Shown one piece after another: positions 1 through 6,413 of a DNA stretch of 15,470 bases. The notes beneath the pieces were generated by a model. That model was given only the letters and a program-made list of their open reading frames with translations. It was not told the origin of the DNA and did not search any database. How positions within the stretch are numbered: position 1 is the first letter of the stretch; the number at the start of each line of letters is the position of its first letter. The DNA lies in contig JAEYPL010000174.1 of NCBI GenBank assembly GCA_023410905.1, positions 1 to 15,470 on the forward strand, given 5' to 3'. A program made the translations under genes and the position numbers. Source of the stretch: Pseudomonadota bacterium (GTDB lineage: Bacteria > Pseudomonadota > Alphaproteobacteria > Rhizobiales > Hyphomicrobiaceae).

Positions 1-303
1 GCCAGCGGCCGCGAGGCGCCCGACCCTTTGTGCGATATCAGAAGCCGCTCATGTTTGGCGGCCGACTGAGAAGCTGATCAGAACCTGTTCTCTCTCGCGG
101 CCTCGTTCCACTCCGGGGGATGCTTGCTTGCTCTTACTTAGGCCGCCCGTCGAAAGCGAGCAACACGATGACCTTCGAAGCTATGAAAGAGGTATTGAGC
201 CGGCGGAAGCTGAATCCCAGAAGCGGCCATCGTGTGAGGGCTGGTCGGCGACGGGAAGTACGCCGCCGACTACGTCCGGAATCGGAGGGACCGCGTCAGC
301 GGT
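1..303. other. Stretch without a supported gene
   Basis: I find no convincing gene here. Open frames on the plus strand from about 120 are arginine-rich and run antisense into the recombinase gene, which is typical of shadow frames. No tRNA cloverleaf is visible that could serve as an attachment site for the neighbouring recombinase. The window starts inside this stretch, so its left context is unknown. Confidence 0.5.
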
Positions 304-936
304 TCAGATGTCGATCTTCTCCGCGATCTCGATCGCATCGTCGACTTCGATGCCGAGATATCTCACGGTGCTCTCGATCTTCGAGTGCCCGAGCAGCAGT
401 TGGACCGCTCGAAGATTGCCGGTTCGCCGGTAGATGAGCACAGCCTTTGTCCGCCGCAGGGAGTGCGTGCCAAATTTCGCTGCATCAAGCCCGATGCTCG
501 CCACCCACTCCTGGACGAGCCGCGCGTATTGGCGTGTCGTCAGCCCACCCCGGTCGCCTCGACCGGCGAACAGGAACTGACCCGCCTTGCGCCCAGTCAG
601 TCGCAAGTACTCGTCGATGGCTTGACGGGTTTGATCGGTTAGCTCGAACCGTACTGGTCGGCCAGTCTTCTTCTGACGGATTGTTGCTCGATCCATCGAG
701 TAGCCGCTCGGAGCGACATCATCGACACGAACTGCAACGACGTCGCAACCGCGCAGCTTGCTATCGATGGCCAAATTGAAGAGAGCAAGATCGCGCTTCT
801 TGCCCTCGATCTGCAACTTCGTTCGGATCGACCAGACGTGGCTCGGTCTCAGCGGCGACTTTGCGCCGACGAGCTTCCCTTTGTTCCACGGCACGCGAAC
901 TGGCTTTACGACTGTAGAGGCTTGGTCCTGCTCCAT
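304..936 (-). CDS. Short tyrosine-type recombinase/integrase (catalytic domain only)
   Basis: A 210-residue tyrosine recombinase that cuts and rejoins DNA through a covalent phosphotyrosine. The full catalytic set is visible: R62 (in LRGCD), K90 (in QKKTGR), H158 and R161 (HSLRR), H184 (LLGHS) and nucleophile Y193 (VRYLG). The protein is much shorter than the usual 300-400 residues and has only about 30 residues before the catalytic domain, so the N-terminal core-binding domain is absent, as in FimB/FimE-size recombinases. I chose the ATG at 936 because AAGGAGA lies 6 bases upstream. A TTG at 960 would add eight residues but lies upstream of that ribosome-binding site. No partner excisionase, tRNA target or flanking repeats were found, so it may be a stranded element gene or a host-domesticated recombinase. 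The family call is secure; the substrate is unknown. Confidence 0.93.
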   Translation of the reverse strand: MEQDQASTVVKPVRVPWNKGKLVGAKSPLRPSHVWSIRTKLQIEGKKRDLALFNLAIDSKLRGCDVVAVRVDDVAPSGYSMDRATIRQKKTGRPVRFELTDQTRQAIDEYLRLTGRKAGQFLFAGRGDRGGLTTRQYARLVQEWVASIGLDAAKFGTHSLRRTKAVLIYRRTGNLRAVQLLLGHSKIESTVRYLGIEVDDAIEIAEKIDI

Positions 937-942
937 GGTCTG

Positions 943-949
943 TCTCCTT
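943..949 (-). promoter_or_regulatory. Ribosome-binding site deciding the recombinase start
   Basis: Read on the minus strand this is AAGGAGA, six bases before ATG at 936. It lies downstream of the alternative TTG at 960 and therefore favours the shorter 210-residue protein. Confidence 0.8.
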
Positions 950-1413
950 GCTAGAGACAAATGACCATGCGCCGATGCGGGGCTGTTGGGCCGGGGGACG
1001 ATAGGGCTGGAATCAGATCTTCCTTGGCATGGTTACCGCGACGATCTTGACCCAAAGCGTCCTGAGCTTTTGCATCATGCGGGCACGGCGGCGAACGCTA
1101 CGCATAAACAGGCACCATCGGACGCCACAGCAAGTCCGTGTCCCAGCGTTGTCGGGATAATTCGATCAGGGGACGTCTTCGGACATGCGCCGTGAACCGC
1201 CTAGAAATGGTGGCCGGCTCACAAACGACGCGCCGGCCATGGACCGACATCGAGCGTCGCCTCGCCCCTCGAAGGTGCGCCGAAGCAAATGCGCCTCACA
1301 GTTCCTGAGGTCTGCTAAGCCTTCTGGATGGTGGCTCAGGGAACAGGTCCCTCGTTGATGCGAGCCATTGGAAGCAACTGCCCGAACCGCACATTTGTGC
1401 TACGCATGACCAG
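950..1413. other. Gene-poor stretch with overlapping inverted repeats
   Basis: No solid gene is seen. Near the right end GTTCCTGAG (1301-1309) pairs with CTCAGGGAAC (1335-1344) with one bulged base. The second arm also contains AGGGA (1338-1342), which pairs with TCCCT (1348-1352). The two hairpins use the same bases and exclude one another. A 33-codon frame at 1207-1308 starts with an ATG but has no family signature and is not called. Confidence 0.4.
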
Positions 1414-1602
1414 ATGCAGCAGAATCTGAGCGCGTTGGAACGGGCATTCGATTTGGCCAACTCAGGCAGCTGCGAGAGCGTTGCCGCCATCAGGAAGGTG
1501 CTGAAGAGCGAGGGCTATTCGGATCAGCAGGTCACAGGCCGCGCTCTTGGCAAGCAACTCACAGATCTGATCCGACAGGCGCGCCTGCGTGACAGGCCCT
1601 AG
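1414..1602 (+). CDS. Small conserved-type orphan protein, 62 residues
   Basis: A 62-residue soluble, probably helical protein. Its pattern (LERAFDLANSG, then AAIRKVLKSEGY and GRALGKQLTDLIRQAR) resembles short proteins of unknown function that I associate with Bradyrhizobium-type genomes, where a two-helix layout with a conserved KxEGY turn is usual. The composition is balanced and protein-like, unlike the arginine-rich shadow frames around it. The start is the only in-frame ATG. No strong ribosome-binding site precedes it, so the real start could differ; the frame stays open for some distance upstream. No function can be assigned. It stands alone, on the opposite strand to the cold-shock gene. 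Confidence 0.6.
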   Translation: MQQNLSALERAFDLANSGSCESVAAIRKVLKSEGYSDQQVTGRALGKQLTDLIRQARLRDRP

Positions 1603-1903
1603 TCTATGCGCCTTATTTTGCCCGCGCGGCGGCGTAGGCTGCGAGATTTTGCGGAGGCCAACAGGCTATGCCGTCAACTCGGCGATTGCGTCAGCAATGA
1701 TTGCAGCGAAACGCTCGGTGGCCCTTTGTAGGGAGCAAACTGCGCCCACTTCGGCCCATGCACAAAAACTAACAGGCCGCCTCCAGGCTTAACTGAAGGC
1801 GGCCCTGGGATGGAATCGGTCGGCGTTCGCTTAGTGCAAAGCCGACATTCCAATGCTGTGGAATCTAGCGCCCGCGCTGAGAACATCTCTCAGCTCGTCG
1901 AGA
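1603..1903. other. Gene-poor stretch downstream of the cold-shock gene
   Basis: Apart from the stem-loop at 1775-1804, no gene is supported. A minus-strand frame ending near 1680 reads ATERFAAIIADAIAELTA before its stop. This looks protein-like but has no good start codon or ribosome-binding site, so it is at most a fragment. Confidence 0.4.
1775..1804 (-). terminator. Candidate terminator of the cold-shock gene
   Basis: GGCCGCCT (1775-1782) and AGGCGGCC (1797-1804) form a perfect 8-base GC-rich stem with a 14-base loop. On the minus strand it is followed within a few bases by TGTTAGTTTTTG, a short U-rich tract. It lies about 100 bases after the stop of the cold-shock gene with no gene between. 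The loop is longer and the U-tract less clean than in a textbook terminator. Confidence 0.5.
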
Positions 1904-2113
1904 TCACTCCGCTCGGATGTTCGCGACAGCCGTCTTACCTGAGCGACGATCCTGCTCAGTATCGAACGAGACCTTCTGTCCTTGCGTCAGACTGCGCAGT
2001 CCTGCGCGCTCAAGCGCGGTGACGTGCACAAACACGTCGGTCCCGCCGTTATCCGGCGCGATGAACCCAAACCCCTTCTGCTCGTTGAAGAACTTCACCG
2101 TTCCCAGTTCCAT
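1904..2113 (-). CDS. Cold-shock protein (CspA family)
   Basis: A 69-residue single cold-shock domain that binds single-stranded RNA or DNA and acts as an RNA chaperone. Both nucleic-acid-binding motifs are intact: RNP1 as KGFGFI (residues 13-18) and RNP2 as VFVHV (27-31). The start MELGTVKFF and the end, where a basic RRSGK turn leads into AVANIRAE, match the alphaproteobacterial CspA type, and length is normal. ATG at 2113 is preceded by GAAGGAA six bases upstream. The gene is monocistronic, with a candidate terminator at 1775-1804. A long gene-free leader upstream is typical for cold-shock genes, which are often regulated through their 5' untranslated RNA. Which of the several paralogues usual in such genomes this is cannot be told. 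Confidence 0.96.
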   Translation of the reverse strand: MELGTVKFFNEQKGFGFIAPDNGGTDVFVHVTALERAGLRSLTQGQKVSFDTEQDRRSGKTAVANIRAE

Positions 2114-2490
2114 CGAATGTTCCTTCTACACGGAGGCCATATCAGCCGACAGCCGCCACGCGATCATCACGCATGGCGAGCTTACTATTCGAAATTTGGA
2201 AGGGGTTCTGAACGCGCGCTTGAGATTGTCAAAGCGCAACGGCCCGGTCGTCCGGCCAAAGTCGATCTGTTATAGGTAGGCGTTCGCTAGCACCATTACA
2301 AGCGCCAAAGCTGAATCTAAAGATTTAGAAGCGCACGACCTCGATCTGACCGATCTCGTGAGCCACCGACACAAGCTACACTAGCGGCCTCTTTCTTAAT
2401 CAATAGCCCGCAAAGTAAAAGGTTCGTGGCCCGCCGTTGCCAATTGCGCGTCATGCAACGCGCACCTCATTTGGCTTGGTGGAGAGAGTA
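2114..2490. other. Upstream region of the cold-shock gene
   Basis: This stretch probably holds the cold-shock promoter and leader, but no promoter boxes stand out. TCTAAA (2316-2321) and TTTAGA (2324-2329) form a small palindrome in a locally AT-rich patch, a possible operator. A plus-strand frame at 2117-2275 (52 codons, containing WRAYYSKFGRG) lies antisense to the leader and is discussed as a finding. Confidence 0.4.
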
Positions 2491-2691
2491 GTGTCGTATA
2501 TCCTCGCAGCAATGGCGCTGCTCGCCACTGTAGTGATTTGGTGTGTTGCCGATAGTTATCGATCGGCGCGACGCCTTCCGAAAGCCCGCAAGGCATACGC
2601 TCCTGGATCTCGCTCAGTGCGAGCAAGAGAAGCAATCGATCCTAGCCGACAGAAGTCGTCAGCCGGGCGACGCACGTTCGGAAAACGCTGA
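2491..2691 (+). CDS. Small single-pass membrane protein, 66 residues
   Basis: A predicted 66-residue protein with one hydrophobic segment at its very start (roughly residues 2-18, SYILAAMALLATVVIW) and then a strongly basic tail rich in R and K. By the positive-inside rule the tail should face the cytoplasm. I chose GTG at 2491 because GGAGAG lies four bases upstream; the frame is open further back, but nothing upstream looks coding. No domain is recognised. The last 20 or so residues are low-complexity and could have been extended by loss of an earlier stop. It precedes the gene at 2789 by about 100 bases on the same strand, so the two may be co-transcribed. Confidence 0.45.
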   Translation: MSYILAAMALLATVVIWCVADSYRSARRLPKARKAYAPGSRSVRAREAIDPSRQKSSAGRRTFGKR

Positions 2692-2777
2692 GCTGCATAG
2701 GCGTCGCTACCCGAGCGCGTCCGCCATCCCGACTGCCGCCATGCTTGCCATCGCGGCCCTTCTCACTTCGCTACCGC

Positions 2778-2783
2778 AGGAGG
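2778..2783 (+). promoter_or_regulatory. Ribosome-binding site deciding a TTG start
   Basis: AGGAGG lies five bases before TTG at 2789. It selects this rare start over ATG codons further upstream, from which the extra sequence reads like non-coding DNA. Confidence 0.7.
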
Positions 2784-2788
2784 CCTTA

Positions 2789-2983
2789 TTGGCAGATCAC
2801 AAATTCAAGATTGGTCAAACTGTCGACTACTCGCCCGGAAGGCTTGGCATGCCCGCGATGTCGCGCCTCTATAAGGTCGTCAAGCTGTTACCCACTGAGG
2901 ATGGGCAGCTCCTCTATCGCATCAAGGGCAGCTCGGAGCCATTCGAGCGCATTGCGCGTGAGAAGGATCTCTCAAGGCCATAG
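2789..2983 (+). CDS. Small conserved-type protein, 64 residues
   Basis: A 64-residue protein opening with HKFKIGQTVDYSPGR, then MSRLYKVVKLLP, YRIKGSSEPFERIAREKDL. This layout is familiar from short Rhizobiales proteins of unknown function: a small beta-rich, KOW/SH3-like fold in which a KxGQxVxxxPGR strand is followed by a YKVVxLLP strand and an E-R-x-AxExxL end. The start is TTG at 2789 with a perfect AGGAGG five bases upstream; a longer reading from ATG at 2741 lacks such a signal. There is no signal peptide or membrane segment. The cellular role is not known to me. It converges on the FYDLN gene with 28 bases between the stops. Confidence 0.75.
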   Translation: MADHKFKIGQTVDYSPGRLGMPAMSRLYKVVKLLPTEDGQLLYRIKGSSEPFERIAREKDLSRP

Positions 2984-3011
2984 TCAGACGCGCACGACCT
3001 TTACGGACGTT

Positions 3012-3389
3012 TCATCGATCAGCCTGATCATCCTCAGGTGAAATGACGACATCAGCAATCTCGTCGTCTGCATCATCCTCCAAAGGGAGCGTGTCGTCGT
3101 CGGCATTGATAGCTTCGCCGGTGGTGGTTTCAGATTCTTCATCCTCATCAAGCTTTGGTAGTAGCGGCTTCACCTCCGATTGGCGGGCAGCAAAGGCGTG
3201 AGCGCCTCGCCCCACCTTTCCCGACGCTCCGGCGACTTGATCCCTCCGAGGATGGAGCATGACGCTCTCATCGAAGAGCGCTCCGCAATTCGGGCAACGG
3301 ATGTCAGCCTGGTTGAGGTCGTAGAACGGCAAGGCACATACGGCGCTTTGACAGATGCGCTTCGTGCCGCGGCTAAGCTGCTTCGACAT
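3012..3389 (-). CDS. FYDLN-type acidic protein with a four-cysteine zinc-binding head
   Basis: A 125-residue protein of the FYDLN acid family (TIGR02300 type), which is largely restricted to Alphaproteobacteria and has no established function. The head reads GTKRIC at residues 8-13, then PFYDLN at 21-26 and RCPNCGALF at 31-39. C13, C18, C32 and C35 form a CX4C...CX2C pattern expected to bind zinc; many family members have lost some of these cysteines. From about residue 79 the tail is almost wholly acidic (D/E runs), a hallmark of the family. The ATG at 3389 has only a weak GGATC upstream, consistent with translation coupled to the preceding 53-residue gene, which ends 36 bases before it. Confidence 0.9.
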   Translation of the reverse strand: MSKQLSRGTKRICQSAVCALPFYDLNQADIRCPNCGALFDESVMLHPRRDQVAGASGKVGRGAHAFAARQSEVKPLLPKLDEDEESETTTGEAINADDDTLPLEDDADDEIADVVISPEDDQADR

Positions 3390-3425
3390 TACTGATCCAT
3401 TTCTTGTTGATGGCGATCTCTCGCA

Positions 3426-3587
3426 CTAACGCTGCACTCGGACAGTGGCCGCAAGCGTCGCGGCAAGGCTTGAGACGCGTTCCAGCTTGTGTACGGCGAT
3501 GCGCTTGTTGCTTGGGCTTGGCGCTTTCAAGAGTTCTACGACCTCGCGCAGAAGCAGCTCCAGCTGGCGGATACCGTCATTTGTCAT
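3426..3587 (-). CDS. Small helical orphan protein, 53 residues
   Basis: A short gene that a 60-codon cut-off would miss. It encodes MTNDGIRQLELLLREVVEL, then LKAPSPSNKRIAVHKL and ERVSSLAATLAATVRVQR. The pattern is two amphipathic helices joined by a PSPS turn, with conserved-looking KRIAVHKLERVSSLAATLA, similar to short Rhizobiales proteins of unknown role. ATG at 3587 is preceded by GGGAAGGG with five bases of spacing. It lies 36 bases upstream of the FYDLN gene on the same strand, so the two very likely form an operon. No function can be proposed from sequence. Confidence 0.7.
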   Translation of the reverse strand: MTNDGIRQLELLLREVVELLKAPSPSNKRIAVHKLERVSSLAATLAATVRVQR

Positions 3588-4117
3588 GGTTACCCTTCCC
3601 GGGTCGTCGGCAGTCGATCGGTGACGAGATACACCGAGCGACGTGGCGCCAGACCACGCGGCAACGCTTCATTGTTGATTATGGTGCCGCGGCCTGGACG
3701 AAAAGATCGCTCGGTGTGAGCACCCGTCAGTCAGTCACAAGCCTCTTCGCCTCCAAGCGAAGGTCGCCTACGTAAGCGCTCGACGCCACAACTTTACGCG
3801 CGTTTAGCAGTGGCGTCCACGTTCGTCGCATCCACACGTCACCGGTCTCTGTGTTCGATAAGCTCGCTTCAATGAAGATTGAGAGAGACACTGCGTCGAT
3901 CTGGCTGGACTTTGCCAGGCGCATCCAGGCAGGGTCTTCTGAAGGGCGATGCGGATGCCAGAACGATTCTCGCGGGCCGTGGTTCAGTCTTGAAGAACAG
4001 CCGAGAGATCTGGCGCTCATCGTTCTCATCCTCGGTGAAAGGCAGTCATCCATGGACAGGCGAATAGGCCGCAAGGAACATGCGCTGCGCGGTGCCGCGT
4101 CACAGGAGATCCCGGTG
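3588..4117. other. Unassigned stretch with an 11-base inverted repeat
   Basis: ACACCGAGCGA (3631-3641) is repeated exactly in inverted orientation as TCGCTCGGTGT (3707-3717), 65 bases apart. Several long open frames cross 3727-4117 on both strands, but none has a recognisable domain, a good ribosome-binding site or convincing composition. A 146-codon minus-strand frame at 3727-4167 is the longest and is not called. The stretch may contain decayed genes. Confidence 0.45.
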
Positions 4118-4435
4118 ATGGGCAATATCGTTGCGATGCCTGTGCGTCGGGGACGGCTACGCCTCATTCAAGGTGGCGCCAGCATGGCTTCATTGGGAGC
4201 GGACGGGACGTCGCCTGCTCGAATAGCGGATTTCGAAACTTCGGTGCTGATTGGCTGGGCGAAAGATGGCACACACTATCTCGAAGTGAATTGCCTCACG
4301 GGCCAGCATCTTCAAACACTGATGAACGCTGTCATGGAGCTGGAGGCGGTAATTCTCGAAGCACGATCGAAGCAGGAGGCCAGCTTCGGCGCATCCGAAG
4401 TTGTTGAGCCGACCCCACCAACTTCTGAGCAGTAG
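4118..4435 (+). CDS. Orphan protein, 105 residues
   Basis: A 105-residue soluble protein of no recognised family. It begins with a short basic segment (MGNIVAMPVRRGRLRL), continues as a likely beta-rich core (FETSVLIGWAKDGTHYLEVNCLTG) and a helix (LQTLMNAVMELEAVILEARSK), and ends in a polar Pro/Ser/Glu tail. The frame is open back to 3851, but ATG at 4118 has AGGAG nine bases upstream (GTG at 4115 is an alternative) and the upstream sequence does not look coding. It converges with the minus-strand gene at 4490, 54 bases between stops. No promoter or partner is evident. Confidence 0.65.
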   Translation: MGNIVAMPVRRGRLRLIQGGASMASLGADGTSPARIADFETSVLIGWAKDGTHYLEVNCLTGQHLQTLMNAVMELEAVILEARSKQEASFGASEVVEPTPPTSEQ

Positions 4436-4489
4436 ATTAGGCGCGCGAGGCGATCTGCCAGTATCCGATCGACACCGCCGTAACGACCT

Positions 4490-4705
4490 CTACTTGGTCT
4501 GGGATACGCTAGGCACCAGCGGTACAGTCACCGGCGTGATCGCGATGGATCGCTTGAGAATCAGCTCATCTTTGAAGGAATAGTACAGCGCTCCGGTGAG
4601 GATCAGAGCGGTCGCAAAACCGAGCGTGATGGCCCAGGTGACCGTGCTGTAGCGCTCTCCCAGAGCGGAGCGCTGGTTCAGGGCCGACATCTTCCGTTCA
4701 GACAC
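4490..4705 (-). CDS. Small single-pass membrane protein, 71 residues
   Basis: A 71-residue protein with one clear membrane helix at about residues 26-44 (TWAITLGFATALILTGALYY), a polar N-terminus and a 27-residue C-terminus. GTG at 4705 is preferred because GGAGGC lies five bases upstream; ATG at 4690, five codons later, is the alternative. The hydrophobic stretch, followed by SFKDE, is what a real small membrane protein shows and is not a repeat of neighbouring sequence. It is the third gene of a minus-strand run (5197 to 4490) and follows the DUF2188-like gene by about 95 bases. No function is known. Confidence 0.65.
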   Translation of the reverse strand: MSERKMSALNQRSALGERYSTVTWAITLGFATALILTGALYYSFKDELILKRSIAITPVTVPLVPSVSQTK

Positions 4706-4710
4706 GTGAA

Positions 4711-4716
4711 GCCTCC
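4711..4716 (-). promoter_or_regulatory. Ribosome-binding site deciding a GTG start
   Basis: Read on the minus strand this is GGAGGC, five bases before GTG at 4705. It favours GTG over the ATG at 4690. Confidence 0.6.
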
Positions 4717-4799
4717 GACAACAGCGAAAACGCGAGAGATACGCCGCCGGCATAAACGGGGTTGGAGTGGGCAGTAGCACGACATATCACTGGTGCCCT

Positions 4800-5021
4800 C
4801 TAATCAAGAGTGGCTGGATACGTCAGGCTTGAGGTCGCTTGTCGCACGATGGCGCCGTCGCGCTGATGAACATAGAGGTTCACGTCGTTTGCATTCGCGA
4901 TCGCGCGTGAGAACGCCAGAGCATGATCACGCAACGTGAACCGGTAGCGTCCGCGAATGCTGCCACCCGTGACCTGCCACGCGCCGCTGCTGTTTTGCTT
5001 AACATGGACATCAAGCTCCAT
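4800..5021 (-). CDS. DUF2188-like small protein
   Basis: A 73-residue soluble protein. The pattern VHVKQNSSGAWQV near the N-terminus, an alanine-rich helix in the middle (HALAFSRAIANAN) and LYVHQRDGAIV near the C-terminus fits DUF2188, in which a VHV...GW-V strand, an A-rich helix and a VHxxDGxI strand form one compact domain of unknown function. ATG at 5021 has AAGGAG nine bases upstream. The gene starts 32 bases after the stop of the small membrane gene at 5054-5197, so the two are probably co-transcribed. The family assignment is from pattern recognition and a profile search would settle it. Confidence 0.7.
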   Translation of the reverse strand: MELDVHVKQNSSGAWQVTGGSIRGRYRFTLRDHALAFSRAIANANDVNLYVHQRDGAIVRQATSSLTYPATLD

Positions 5022-5053
5022 GATCTTGAACTCCTTGCCTCAAGGATCGCGAC

Positions 5054-5197
5054 CTAGCCCGTAACCCGCGAGAGCATAGGCCCCATGATCACCATGGCGA
5101 GAAATGCGAAAGCAAAGACGGCCATGGCAGTATGAAGATAGGTCGTAAACGGTGCCGAGCAGACAGACGCTGTAATTCCACTCAATAGCGCGTGCAT
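5054..5197 (-). CDS. Very small single-pass membrane protein, 47 residues
   Basis: A 47-residue protein with one hydrophobic helix at about residues 22-40 (LHTAMAVFAFAFLAMVIMG). I chose ATG at 5197 because GGGAG lies eight bases upstream; the frame is open to 5269, but the extra residues are arginine-, glycine- and proline-rich and unlikely to be coding. It heads a minus-strand run with the DUF2188-like gene and another small membrane protein, so membrane-associated stress or envelope roles are possible but unproven. No family is recognised. Confidence 0.5.
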   Translation of the reverse strand: MHALLSGITASVCSAPFTTYLHTAMAVFAFAFLAMVIMGPMLSRVTG

Positions 5198-5525
5198 ACG
5201 ATTCACTCCCACGCTTACACCTGGGATAGCGTAAATGCCGCCTGCGCGCCCAGGGCGCACATGCCACAAACCGAAACGTCAATGAAGGCTATTGATACAA
5301 CGCGCGGCTATCGCTAATCGGCCAGCGCTGCAGCCCAACGTCAGCACCGTACGTGCATCAGGCCGAAGGGCAGTGGATGTACCGTGCGCCTTGCTCGCGC
5401 ATAAGTCAAAGGTATTCAACTACAGTGCACCCCTCAAACTGAGTTGTGCGCTCATACAAAGCGGGCCGTAAGCCTGGGTCGGAGCCAACGCCAGGGCAGG
5501 CGCGCGCGTGAGAGAAGGAAATCGC
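5198..5525. other. Divergent intergenic region
   Basis: This 328-base stretch separates the minus-strand run from the plus-strand gene at 5526 and should hold both promoters. No clear sigma70 or EcfG-type (GGAAC...CGTT) promoter could be picked out by eye. A loose inverted repeat, CAACT...AGTTG, lies around 5417-5446. No gene is supported. Confidence 0.4.
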
Positions 5526-5744
5526 ATGAGTAACTATCTTGCGTTTGCAGGCAGCACCATGCTCACCGACGGTGGTTGGCGCGATTTTGTGGGTGCCTAT
5601 GATGAGCAGAAAGACGCTGTAGAGGCGGCAAAGAGCGCCGCTAAGAGCTGCAATCTCAGCACCCGACTGCACTGGTGGCACGTTGTCGATCTCGCCAGCT
5701 TGCGCATTCTTGCCGCGCACGACATCAAGCAACGAAGGCGGTGA
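5526..5744 (+). CDS. Small conserved-type protein, 72 residues
   Basis: A 72-residue soluble protein: MSNYLAFAGSTMLTDGGW, then DFVGAYDEQKDAVEAAKSAA and HWWHVVDLASLRIL. This is a recurring small bacterial layout in which a YLxFAG strand, a GGW-DFVG turn, an alanine-rich helix and a WWxVVD strand build one compact domain; its role is unknown. ATG at 5526 has GAAGGA six bases upstream; an in-frame ATG at 5508 lacks this. It is not obviously in an operon with the response regulator 217 bases downstream. Confidence 0.75.
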   Translation: MSNYLAFAGSTMLTDGGWRDFVGAYDEQKDAVEAAKSAAKSCNLSTRLHWWHVVDLASLRILAAHDIKQRRR

Positions 5745-5902
5745 TGCGTTTCATAGAGAGCCGAGAATGGCACGATACATCTCATCGTCCTCCGCAGCAG
5801 GTAGCCCAATAGATGGTGTCCCATCGCCATCGAAGCTTGGCAGAAGTCGTCCAGTGTATAGGTGACACGTCGATCGAAGAGAAATCGAGGCGTCCCGTAT
5901 GA

Positions 5903-5917
5903 ACGCTGCGCCAGCGT
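5903..5917 (+). other. Small perfect hairpin upstream of the response regulator
   Basis: ACGCTG (5903-5908), a CGC loop and CAGCGT (5912-5917). A second, weaker pairing, CTCAC (5930-5934) with GTGAG (5945-5949), lies just before the start codon. Together they could shape the leader RNA of the response regulator, or be part of an operator. Confidence 0.35.
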
Positions 5918-5961
5918 GCAACTAATTGCCTCACTCGCCGTTGCGTGAGAATGGGCATCCT

Positions 5962-6333
5962 ATGAGCCAGCAAAACATCGTCCTGGTTGTCGAGGACGAA
6001 CCGATCATCCGCCTGGATTTGATCGATACGCTCGAACGAGCCGGTTTTGGGACGCTGGAAGCTGGCTCAGCGGCCGAGGCGATTGCGCTGCTCGAGAGAC
6101 ACCCGGAGATCCGTGTCGTTTTCACAGACGTTCAGATGCCGGGCACCATGGACGGCATCGCGCTCGCCAAGTGTGTGCGCGAGCGCTGGCCTCCTACCAT
6201 CATTGTCGTGAGCTCAGGCAAGGTAGTCTTTCAACCGGGTGAACTTCCCGACGACATTCCTACGCTAGTCAAGCCCTACGATCAAAGTCTCCTGGAGCAG
6301 CTGATTGCCGATGTGGGTGTCAGGTTGCAATGA
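5962..6333 (+). CDS. Single-domain response regulator (CheY-like receiver)
   Basis: A 123-residue stand-alone receiver domain that accepts a phosphate from a histidine kinase and has no output domain. Catalytic residues are in place: acidic pair E11-D12 (VVEDEP), phospho-acceptor D56 (FTDVQMPG), S84/S85 (IVVSSG) and K104 (LVKPY). The segment MDGIALAKCVRERWPP is typical of receivers that accompany HWE-family kinases in Rhizobiales. ATG at 5962 is chosen because the receiver's first strand starts six residues later; the frame is open to 5926 and the ribosome-binding site is weak. The gene converges on the HWE kinase at 6414, 80 bases between stops, suggesting a cognate pair. Output is presumably by protein contact or as a phosphate sink. 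Confidence 0.94.
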   Translation: MSQQNIVLVVEDEPIIRLDLIDTLERAGFGTLEAGSAAEAIALLERHPEIRVVFTDVQMPGTMDGIALAKCVRERWPPTIIVVSSGKVVFQPGELPDDIPTLVKPYDQSLLEQLIADVGVRLQ

Positions 6334-6413
6334 GCACAAGCGCCACTTTGCCAGTGAGGAGAGCTGACGCGACGGGCGGGCAACCGCGCGTCTTCCGCGC
6401 CATTGCCGGTTGA

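Noticed and set aside
1207..1308. 33-codon frame with TTRRPWTDIERRLA
   Set aside because: It resembles the start of small DNA-binding proteins but stops too early, has no ribosome-binding site, and is too short to support.
1338..1356. GGAAC...CGTT resembling an EcfG stress promoter
   Set aside because: The gap is about eight bases, whereas the EcfG-type consensus needs about 16-17.
3727..4167. 146-codon minus-strand frame
   Set aside because: No domain, no ribosome-binding site, and composition rich in S, R and W typical of a shadow frame; it overlaps the better supported gene at 4118.
5406..5732. 108-codon minus-strand frame
   Set aside because: It is antisense to the well supported gene at 5526-5744 and has no family pattern.
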